From: Allolucifera butyrica
Lineage (GTDB): Bacteria; Bacillota; Negativicutes; Sporomusales; UPPP01
Direction: 5' to 3'
DNA: 64,000 nt
Assembly: GCF_900476375.1 (NCBI RefSeq)
Contig: NZ_UPPP01000069.1
Coordinates: forward strand, 1 to 64,000
The notes below the pieces were generated by a model that was given only the letters and a program-made list of their open reading frames with translations, had not been told where the DNA came from and did not search any database. This document shows positions 19,071 to 26,256 of the stretch, one piece after another; position 1 is the stretch's first letter; each line of letters starts with the position of its first letter. A program made the position numbers and the translations under genes.

Positions 19071-19172
19071 GAAAGTATAACTTTTCGGGTTGTTTCCATA
19101 AACACATTCTTCTTAAAGAAAGCCGAAAAGTAAAATACTTTCCTTCCACTTAAAGACCTTGGATCTTTCTTG
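19071..19172. repeat. palindromic dispersed repeat, copy 1
   Basis: About 102 bp. GAAAGTATAACTTTTCGG and the near-complement CCGAAAAGTAAAATACTTTC bracket a variable ~30-nt loop. A second stem follows (AAAGACC-TTGG-ATCTTTCTTG). A closely similar unit is at 61195-61297. It has no coding capacity and resembles a REP/MITE-like element. Confidence 0.85.
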
Positions 19173-19199
19173 GGGGGGATTAGAAAAGAATGGAATTAT

Positions 19200-20426
19200 T
19201 TAAGCGGATTTTTTACGGGTGGCAATATCCACCCAGACGGCCAGAAGCAATACCAGGCCTTTTACGATGTATTGATAGGTTATATCCCAGTCCATTAAAC
19301 TCATGCCGTTATCCAGACTGGAGGTAACCAAGGCGCCAATGATAGCTCCAACCACGGTACCTTCACCGCCCATGGTACTGGTACCGCCGATAATGGCGGC
19401 GGCAATAGCATCCAATTCAAACAGATTGCCGGCAGCCGTAGTTGCCGCATTTAATCTGGCCGTAAATACCATACCGGCGATCGCTGTCATGACCCCCATA
19501 ATCATAAAAATGGTCATGTTGGTCTTACGGATGTTAATGCCGGACAGCCGGGCCGCTTCTTTGTTGCCGCCGATGGCATAAACATAACGGCCAAAGGTAG
19601 TTTTTTCCGTGATGAAACTAAAGAGAACGACTAACCCGATAAGCAGCAGAATCGCGTAGGGAATTCCCATATAGGTAACCATAATGGACAAGACGGCCGC
19701 CATGGCGATACAGATCACAACCATCCGGATCAATTGCAGCGATAAAGGTAATACGGTAAATCCATACTTGATGCGGGACTGCCGTTTACGCCAATCAAAA
19801 ATGATAAATAACAGAATAAAAATTACACTGATAATCGCGCTGGTATCGTTAAATGAGGCATGGGGTAAAAAGAGTTTTGGCAGATAGCCTTGACCAATGG
19901 CTTTAAAGGCCGGCAGCATGGGCGCAATGGTAGCACCTTTCGTTACCCCAATGATCGCTCCTTTAAACCCCATCATGCTGGCCAGAGTAACGATAAACGC
20001 GGGCACGCCACGATAGGCAACCCAGTAACCGTGCCAGATACCGACAATGAGACCTACCAGCATGGTAAGTATAATCGTAGGAATTGTTCCTAATCCTACT
20101 TTAACCATGAGTACGGCGGCCACAGCGCCTAAAAACCCGGCCAGAGAACCGACTGACAAGTCAATGTGGCCGGCAACCATGACTAAAACCATGCTGGTAG
20201 CCAAAATGGCAATGGTAACGGCCTGCAGGAACAAATTAGAAAGGTTACGGGCCGATACAAAGATACCGTCGGAAATGATGCCGAAGAAGACCCAGATGCC
20301 AATTAGGGCAATCAACATGGTGTATTGACGGATATTCTGTTTTAAAGAACTTACTAAAATTTTTTTAATTGAAGGTGTGTTATTTGTGGGATTGATCGGA
20401 AGATTCGTTTGGGTGTTGGACGCCAT
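19200..20426 (-). CDS. xylH: xylose ABC transporter, permease subunit
   Basis: A 408-residue hydrophobic protein with about ten membrane segments of the BPD_transp_2 (RbsC/MglC/XylH) family. GHIDLSVGSLAGFLGAV and AIGGNKEAARLSGIN are hallmark regions. It forms the membrane channel for sugar import with XylG. ATG (MASNTQT) is chosen because AGGAGG lies 8 nt upstream; the alternative in-frame ATG seven codons earlier lies within xylG. It follows the xylG stop by one base. The xylose assignment rests on adjacent xylR and xylB. Confidence 0.92.
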   Translation of the reverse strand: MASNTQTNLPINPTNNTPSIKKILVSSLKQNIRQYTMLIALIGIWVFFGIISDGIFVSARNLSNLFLQAVTIAILATSMVLVMVAGHIDLSVGSLAGFLGAVAAVLMVKVGLGTIPTIILTMLVGLIVGIWHGYWVAYRGVPAFIVTLASMMGFKGAIIGVTKGATIAPMLPAFKAIGQGYLPKLFLPHASFNDTSAIISVIFILLFIIFDWRKRQSRIKYGFTVLPLSLQLIRMVVICIAMAAVLSIMVTYMGIPYAILLLIGLVVLFSFITEKTTFGRYVYAIGGNKEAARLSGINIRKTNMTIFMIMGVMTAIAGMVFTARLNAATTAAGNLFELDAIAAAIIGGTSTMGGEGTVVGAIIGALVTSSLDNGMSLMDWDITYQYIVKGLVLLLAVWVDIATRKKSA

Positions 20427-20427
20427 A

Positions 20428-21945
20428 TTACTGTCCTCCTGTCGCATAAAAAATTACTTTTTCTTGTGTGGCTTCTTCCCAGGGAAGTTCACCGTTAAAT
20501 TTACCTTCATGCATTACAATGACCCGGTCACTCATGCCTAATATTTCCGGCAGCTCCGAGGAAATCATAATAATGGAAACACCTTGGTCTACCAGGCTAT
20601 TCATGATATTATAGATTTCAAACTTGGCCCCCACGTCAATACCGCGGGTCGGTTCGTCCAGAATCAATACTTTGGGACTGGCCATCAGCCATTTGCCTAG
20701 AACGACTTTTTGCTGGTTGCCGCCGCTTAGATTCCCGGTTTTTTGTTCAATCGACGGTGTTTTAATCTTTAAGTCGTTCGTGTATCGTTCAGCAGCCCGG
20801 ACTTCCTCATTGGAATTGATTATATTATTGGTGCACAGGCTGGAAAGATTGGCCATGGAAATATTATTTTTTATGTCCATCATCAGCACAAGGCCATATT
20901 GTTTTCTATCTTCAGACAGGTAGCATAAGCCCTGATTTATGGCATCCCGGGGAGAAGTGACATCGACTGGTTTGCCTTCCAGAAACATTTCGCCTGTTCG
21001 CTTACCGGCATAGGCGCCAAAAAGGCTCATGGCCAGTTCGGTGCGTCCTGCGCCCATGAGGCCGGCAATGCCTAGAATTTCCCCTTTGCGGGCGGTAAAG
21101 TTTACATTGGAAAGTATCTTTTTGTCAGGAATTTCAGGATTATAAACCGTCCAGTTCTTTACTTCCAATACAACATCTCCAGGGGTATGGGGCTTACGCG
21201 GGAACCTTTGAGTCAGCTCACGGCCCACCATAAGAGAAATGACCCGGTCTTCATTTAATTCCTGGGCCGGATAGGTGCCGATGGTTTTGCCGTCCCGCAG
21301 GATGGTAACAGTGTCGCATATCCGGAATACCTCATTCAATTTATGAGAAATGTAGATACAGGTAACACCTTTTGCTTTCAGTTCGACCAGTAAGTTTAGC
21401 AGATTATCGGTTTCGTGTTCGGTTAAGGCAGCCGTCGGTTCATCCAGAATCAGCAAATTCGCCTTTTTCGAGATGGCTTTGGCAATTTCCACCAGCTGTT
21501 GCTGGCCAATGCCGAGATGCAGAATTTTGGTAGCCGGATTGATGTCCAGACGGACTTCATCCAAATACTTTTTGGCCTCGATATAGGACTGGTCCCAGTC
21601 TATAATGCCCCGTTCCTGGAATTCATTGCCTAAAAAGATATTTTCACCGACGCTCATCTGTTTCACCAGGGCCAGCTCCTGATAAATTATGGCAATGCCG
21701 GCATGCTCACTTTCCTTAATATTCTGGAAATGCTGCGTTTGACCTTTCAACACAATATCGCCAGTATAAGTACCGGTGGGATATACGCCGCTGAGCACTT
21801 TCATCAATGTGGATTTACCGGCTCCGTTCTCACCAACAAGAGCGTGAATTTCACCTTTTTTTACTTTAAATGTAACATTGTCAAGAGCTTTAACGCCAGG
21901 GAACTCTTTGGTAATGTTGACCATTTCAAGAATATAATCGCTCAT
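20428..21945 (-). CDS. xylG: xylose ABC transporter, ATP-binding subunit
   Basis: A 505-residue tandem ABC ATPase of the sugar-importer (MglA/XylG) type. The first cassette has Walker A GENGAGKST and LLILDEPTAALTEHE. The second has the degenerate GLMGAGRTELAMS typical of this family, LSGGNQQKVVLGKWL, and LILDEPTRGIDVGAKFEIY. It powers sugar uptake. The ATG at 21945 follows AAGGGTGG; an upstream in-frame GTG overlaps that site and is less likely. Two hairpins lie between xylF and this gene. Confidence 0.94.
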   Translation of the reverse strand: MSDYILEMVNITKEFPGVKALDNVTFKVKKGEIHALVGENGAGKSTLMKVLSGVYPTGTYTGDIVLKGQTQHFQNIKESEHAGIAIIYQELALVKQMSVGENIFLGNEFQERGIIDWDQSYIEAKKYLDEVRLDINPATKILHLGIGQQQLVEIAKAISKKANLLILDEPTAALTEHETDNLLNLLVELKAKGVTCIYISHKLNEVFRICDTVTILRDGKTIGTYPAQELNEDRVISLMVGRELTQRFPRKPHTPGDVVLEVKNWTVYNPEIPDKKILSNVNFTARKGEILGIAGLMGAGRTELAMSLFGAYAGKRTGEMFLEGKPVDVTSPRDAINQGLCYLSEDRKQYGLVLMMDIKNNISMANLSSLCTNNIINSNEEVRAAERYTNDLKIKTPSIEQKTGNLSGGNQQKVVLGKWLMASPKVLILDEPTRGIDVGAKFEIYNIMNSLVDQGVSIIMISSELPEILGMSDRVIVMHEGKFNGELPWEEATQEKVIFYATGGQ

Positions 21946-21968
21946 ATATTCCACCCTTAATAAATTTT

Positions 21969-22088
21969 AGAGGAACAGGCTATAGTCTGTTCCTCTAACG
22001 CCTTCTCAAATTTATAGAGGCTGCCGGACGAACATAAAGTACCCGAAATAGCGTGCCTGGGAGACAAGATATGCCGGCCGGCAGCCTG
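21969..22088 (-). promoter_or_regulatory. intercistronic hairpins between xylF and xylG
   Basis: Two inverted repeats occur in the xylF-xylG gap: TAGAGGAACAG / CTGTTCCTCTA (21969-21998) and GGCTGCCGG / CCGGCAGCC (about 22018-22087, long loop). Neither has a clear T tract. Such hairpins commonly stabilise the binding-protein mRNA or attenuate downstream genes; that role is inferred. Confidence 0.6.
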
Positions 22089-22116
22089 ATTATTTTGAAA
22101 CTGGATTTACAGAATA

Positions 22117-23160
22117 CTATTTCTTATAAACGTCTTCCTTCTTGAGGTAACCGCTGTCGATGAGAACCTTGTCGATATTCGACTTGTCAACAGCAACCGG
22201 CGGCAACAGAATGGAAGGAACGTCCATTTTACCGTTGTTTACTTTGTTGTTTGCGTCAGGCTTTTCCCCTTTGGCCATTTTTACGGCAGCGTCGATGGCG
22301 GCTTTACCCAATTCACGCGTATCCTTGAAGATGGTCATGCCCTGAGTGCCCTGAACAATCCGTTGAGCAGCGGCAAGGTCGGAGTCCTGACCGGTGATTG
22401 GCACTTTTCCGGCCAATCCTTGGGCGGCCAGAGCCTGAATAACGCCGCCGGCGGTATTGTCGTTAGGAGCCAAAACGCCCTGAATATCGTTATGGTTAGC
22501 GGTTAATGCGTCTTCCGCATGTTTCATAGCTTCAGAAGGCTGCCAATCTTTGCAGGGCTGGTCGGTAACGATTTTCAAGTCGCCTTTGTCAACCAGCGGC
22601 TGAATGATTTGCATAGCGCCTTTTTTGAAAAGAGTCGCATTGTTGTCGCCAGGGTCGCCGGAAAGAACAATAAGATTACCTTTCTTGACATGATCAGTCA
22701 GCCATTTACCTTGCAGTTCGCCAACTTTCTCATTATCAAAGGACATATACAGATCTACATCCGTACCAAGGATGAGACGGTCATAAGAAATAACCGGGAT
22801 TTTAGCGGCGTGCGCTTTTTCTACGATGTTGGCGGCCGCTTTGCTGTCGTTAGGAGCAACGATCAGAACTTGTACGCCTTTGGTGATCAGGTTTTCAGCT
22901 TGTGATTCCTGTTTCGCGGAGTCATTGTCGGAAATTTGAACTTCAAGATCAATACCCAACTTTTTCGCTTCCGCAACCATGGCATCTCTATCTCTTACCC
23001 ATCTTTCTTCCCGTTGAGTCGGTAAAGATAAACCGATTACTATTTTCTTTTCTTTCGGCGCTTCTGCTTTTTTGTCGCCGCTGCTGCCGCAGCCGGCGAA
23101 CAGAGTCACTGCAAATGCCAAAGCCACTACCAGGGAAAACACTTTTAAAGCTTTTTTCAT
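22117..23160 (-). CDS. xylF: xylose ABC transporter, substrate-binding lipoprotein
   Basis: A 347-residue periplasmic-binding protein (PBP1 sugar type). The N-terminus is a lipoprotein signal: MKKALKVFSLVVALAFAV followed by the lipobox LFAGC, so it should be anchored outside the inner membrane. The mature part has KIVIGLSLPTQREERWVRD, GVLAPNDNTAGGVIQAL and GKVPITGQDSD, as in XylF. The start MKKAL is chosen with GGGAGATG upstream; an in-frame start 15 codons earlier would bury the signal peptide. It is the first gene of xylFGH, downstream of xylR with a 180-nt gap. Confidence 0.93.
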   Translation of the reverse strand: MKKALKVFSLVVALAFAVTLFAGCGSSGDKKAEAPKEKKIVIGLSLPTQREERWVRDRDAMVAEAKKLGIDLEVQISDNDSAKQESQAENLITKGVQVLIVAPNDSKAAANIVEKAHAAKIPVISYDRLILGTDVDLYMSFDNEKVGELQGKWLTDHVKKGNLIVLSGDPGDNNATLFKKGAMQIIQPLVDKGDLKIVTDQPCKDWQPSEAMKHAEDALTANHNDIQGVLAPNDNTAGGVIQALAAQGLAGKVPITGQDSDLAAAQRIVQGTQGMTIFKDTRELGKAAIDAAVKMAKGEKPDANNKVNNGKMDVPSILLPPVAVDKSNIDKVLIDSGYLKKEDVYKK

Positions 23161-23284
23161 TTGTACATCTCCCTTTTTTGTTTTTAGAGAACCCGAACAA
23201 ACCAAATGGAAACCCGATTTTTACTTATCCCTACCCGTCCACCTCCTAATAAATCCGGAATCTATTTCCGGTGACTCAATAATC

Positions 23285-23302
23285 TTGCATAATGTATGCC
23301 AA
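23285..23302 (-). promoter_or_regulatory. possible sigma-54 promoter or operator upstream of xylF
   Basis: On the minus strand TTGGCATACATTATGCAA has GG and GC separated by 10 nt, as in -24/-12 promoters. It is also a near palindrome, so an operator is equally possible. It lies ~125 nt before the xylF start codon. Confidence 0.35.
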
Positions 23303-23340
23303 AATGTGTGTAACACGCATGGCCAAAAGGAAGTATAAAT

Positions 23341-24567
23341 CTATAATTTTTGCTGGGTTACAGGAGCGGCAAAAACTCTCGACAGAATCAGAGAGGCGGC
23401 TCCCATGGCACCCGCGTAGATTCCCAAAGCCGAACAGACAATAGTAATGGGATAATATTTGGCAGTAAAACAGCGGGCCTTGACTTCGGCTTTCAGTTCA
23501 TCCAGAATAAACTCCTCGGCAACGGCCAGCGTATTGCCAATAATGACAGTGGACGGATTAAAGGTATTAATGATATTAGCCACACCGATCCCCAGTTGTT
23601 GGCCAATATGTTTTAGGGCGGCAATGGAAAGCGGATCTCCTGCCTTAGCCGCCTGTACGATCTCAAATACGGTCAGTTGACCGATATGATGTTTGTCAAG
23701 AAAGCCGGTAGCGGGATAGTTACCGATATTTTCACTGATAAAATTAAGCAGTGCCTTTTCGGCTGCATATTCTTCCCAACAGCCAATGTTGCCGCAAGAG
23801 CAGCGGCGACCGTGCATATGAATGGTTACATGCCCCATTTCTCCGGCCAAGCCGGAAGCCCCCCGGTACAGTTCGTTTTTTATCAGTACACCGGTGCCAA
23901 TACCGATACCGGCACTCAGATAAACCAGATCGGTTGCTTTTTTACCCAGGCCGAACCATTTCTCACCGATGGCGCCGGCGTTGGCGTCGTTATCAATCAG
24001 CACGGGAATCTGGAACTGGTCCTGAATGATTTTTTTTAGGGGCACATTATGCCAGTTGAGATTGGGGGTTTGAAGAATCAGCCCTTCTTCGTAATTAACA
24101 ATACCGGGAACGCAGATGCCAATGCCGATAATGCCGCTTACGGAGGAAGGGGCACTGTTGATTGTTTCCTGAATCAATTGCTTAAGAAGGCCAATCCGTT
24201 CCTCCGGCAAATCGGCCGCGCTGACCGGGATACGGCGTTCCAGCAGGATTTCACCGGCAAAATTAGTTAGAACAATCAATATGTAATTAACGCCGCAGTC
24301 AACGCCGATAATGCTGCCATAATTCCGGTTGATGGAAAGGATCACCGGTTTGCGGCCTCCCTGGGATATGCCGATGCCGGTCTCCAGGATCAGTCCGTCA
24401 GCTAAAAGCTCATCGACCAGACCGGAAACGGTGGAGCGGTTAAGACCGGTTTTTTTGGCGATTTCCGCCCGGAAGACCGTTTCATTTTTTTGTATGGTAT
24501 TCAAAACGATCGCTTTGTTAATTTGTTTGACAAGTACTTGATCTGCTGTTAACATTCCATCGCTCAC
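23341..24567 (-). CDS. xylR: ROK-family xylose repressor
   Basis: A 408-residue ROK regulator. The N-terminal winged helix includes IAKKTGLNRSTVSGLVDELL (DNA recognition). The ROK sugar-kinase-like domain follows with VDCGVNYILIVLT, and the zinc-binding CSCGNIGCWEEYA motif is near residue 250. In Gram-positive bacteria XylR represses xyl genes and is released by xylose. It begins 3 nt after xylB, so it is co-transcribed with it and likely autoregulates through the operator upstream of xylB. The GTG start has a weak ribosome site; an ATG four codons later is possible. Confidence 0.9.
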   Translation of the reverse strand: MSDGMLTADQVLVKQINKAIVLNTIQKNETVFRAEIAKKTGLNRSTVSGLVDELLADGLILETGIGISQGGRKPVILSINRNYGSIIGVDCGVNYILIVLTNFAGEILLERRIPVSAADLPEERIGLLKQLIQETINSAPSSVSGIIGIGICVPGIVNYEEGLILQTPNLNWHNVPLKKIIQDQFQIPVLIDNDANAGAIGEKWFGLGKKATDLVYLSAGIGIGTGVLIKNELYRGASGLAGEMGHVTIHMHGRRCSCGNIGCWEEYAAEKALLNFISENIGNYPATGFLDKHHIGQLTVFEIVQAAKAGDPLSIAALKHIGQQLGIGVANIINTFNPSTVIIGNTLAVAEEFILDELKAEVKARCFTAKYYPITIVCSALGIYAGAMGAASLILSRVFAAPVTQQKL

Positions 24568-24570
24568 ATT

Positions 24571-26067
24571 CTATAACATTGAAATGGTTTTAAATGTTTC
24601 TTTCATTGTGCCATATAAGCCCTGATACACTTGGTACATGGCCTGATACGGGGCGAGACTGGCCGGCTGGGGATCCACTCCGTCAGTTACCTTGATGAAA
24701 GCGGCGCACGCTTCTTCCACATTGGCAAACTGCCTGGCGCCAACGGCGGCCAAAATAGCCGCGCCATAGGCCGGACCTTCCACTGCACCGATCAAATCGA
24801 CGCGCATGCCCAGTATGTCGGCCAGAATCTGACGCCATAGACGGCTTCTGGCACCGCCGCCGCTCACCCGTACGGCCTGAACCGGAATTGCCTGGGCGCG
24901 AATGATTTCAAAGGAGTCTTTCAGACCAAAACCGACTCCTTCCATAATGGCCCTGGTCATATGACCGCGCCCATGGGTCATATTCAAACCCACGAAAGAA
25001 CCACGGGCGTAGGGGTCGCTGTGAGGGGTTCTTTCTCCCATAAGATAGGGGAGAAAGACTAACCCGCCGGTGGCAGCAGGTACATTGGCCGCTTCATTCA
25101 ACAGCCGGTCATACCCGGCGTCGGAACCGCTCTGGCAAATTTCTTTCACCCACCATTTGAGGCAGGATGCGGCGGACAGCATAACACCCATCACATGCCA
25201 TTTGCCGTTGGCATGGCAGAAGGAGTGAAGCCGGTTCTCCGGATCGACGGAATACTGTTCCTGGCAGGCAAAGACCACACCGGATGTGCCGAGGGCCAAA
25301 GAAACAGTACCGGTGTTGACGGCGCCCGTGCCAACCGCGCCGGCGGCCTGGTCACCACCACCGCCGACAACCATAGTACCGGTTTTAAGTCCGGTTGCAG
25401 CGGCGGCTTGGGACGTAATCCCGCCGGTTGGCTCATAGGATTCATAACAGGCGGGCAAAGAAGAAGGTTTGATCGTGAGAAAGTCGATCATTTCAGCCGA
25501 CCATTGCCGGCGAGCCACATCGAAGAAAAGGGTTCCCGACGCGTCCGATACATCGGTGGCAAATTCGCCGGTCAGTTTTAAACGGATGTAATCTTTAGGA
25601 AGTAAAATATGACGAATACGGGCGTGAATATCCGGATGATGCTTTTTGACCCATAATACCTTGGGGGCGGTAAAACCGGTCAGAGCCTTGTTACCCGTAT
25701 ATTCCGAGAGGCGTTCCCGGCCCAGTGTTTTCATGATATGATCGCATTCCGCCTGGGTCCGCTGGTCACACCATAGGAGTGCCGGCATGAGAACCTGCTG
25801 ATTTTCATCCAGCAGCACCATGCCGTGCATTTGACCGCTTAAACCGATGCCTTGCACCTTTTCGCCGGTAAGACCGGTTTTATATAGTAATTCCCGGATG
25901 CCATCCCGGGTAGCCGTCCACCAGTCCTCCGGGTTTTGTTCCGCCCAGCCTGGTTGCGGATAGTAAACCGGATATTCCTTGGAAACGCTGCCGATGACCT
26001 TGCCGGATTCATCCATTGCTATAATTTTTACCGAAGACGTTCCGAGATCAATTCCTAAATAAGCCAT
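24571..26067 (-). CDS. xylB: xylulokinase
   Basis: A 498-residue FGGY-family kinase. The N-terminal YLGIDLGTSSVKIIAMD, GLSGQMHGMVLLDE (XylB-specific), PALLWCDQRTQAE, the ATP-site GGGGDQAAGAVGTG, and VSGGGARSRLWRQIL are present. It phosphorylates xylulose after isomerisation. Strong AAGGAGG 9 nt upstream of the ATG. It is the first gene of a xylB-xylR unit behind a XylR operator. Xylose isomerase (xylA) is not in the window. Confidence 0.94.
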   Translation of the reverse strand: MAYLGIDLGTSSVKIIAMDESGKVIGSVSKEYPVYYPQPGWAEQNPEDWWTATRDGIRELLYKTGLTGEKVQGIGLSGQMHGMVLLDENQQVLMPALLWCDQRTQAECDHIMKTLGRERLSEYTGNKALTGFTAPKVLWVKKHHPDIHARIRHILLPKDYIRLKLTGEFATDVSDASGTLFFDVARRQWSAEMIDFLTIKPSSLPACYESYEPTGGITSQAAAATGLKTGTMVVGGGGDQAAGAVGTGAVNTGTVSLALGTSGVVFACQEQYSVDPENRLHSFCHANGKWHVMGVMLSAASCLKWWVKEICQSGSDAGYDRLLNEAANVPAATGGLVFLPYLMGERTPHSDPYARGSFVGLNMTHGRGHMTRAIMEGVGFGLKDSFEIIRAQAIPVQAVRVSGGGARSRLWRQILADILGMRVDLIGAVEGPAYGAAILAAVGARQFANVEEACAAFIKVTDGVDPQPASLAPYQAMYQVYQGLYGTMKETFKTISML

Positions 26068-26125
26068 AACAAAGGGCCTCCTTATAGCGCAACAAGCTTC
26101 GTTCGACTCTGAATTACAAAATAAT

Positions 26126-26153
26126 ACTTAGTTTGTCTATGCAACAAACTTAT
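26126..26153 (-). promoter_or_regulatory. XylR operator and promoter region of xylB
   Basis: TTAGTTTGT-CTATGC-AACAAACTT is a near-perfect match to the palindromic XylR operator known from Bacillus. On the minus strand it overlaps a possible -35 and abuts a TATTAT -10-like box, a good position for repression. It sits ~60 nt before the xylB start. Confidence 0.8.
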
Positions 26154-26224
26154 TCAACAAGTACAGAAAGATTCCTGCTAATCTTTTCTATTTTCTTAAA
26201 ATTTTTTTATTTGTGAAAAGATTG

Positions 26225-26256
26225 AAAAAACCAGCTGTTGTGACAGCTGGTTTTTT
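26225..26256 (-). terminator. bidirectional terminator of the LevR-type regulator gene
   Basis: AAAAAACCAGCTGT-TGTG-ACAGCTGGTTTTTT, a perfect stem directly after the stop codon of the minus-strand regulator gene. Confidence 0.9.

Noticed and set aside
19303..20328. Plus-strand frames opposite xylH
   Set aside because: Antisense shadows of a hydrophobic permease gene; low-complexity translations.
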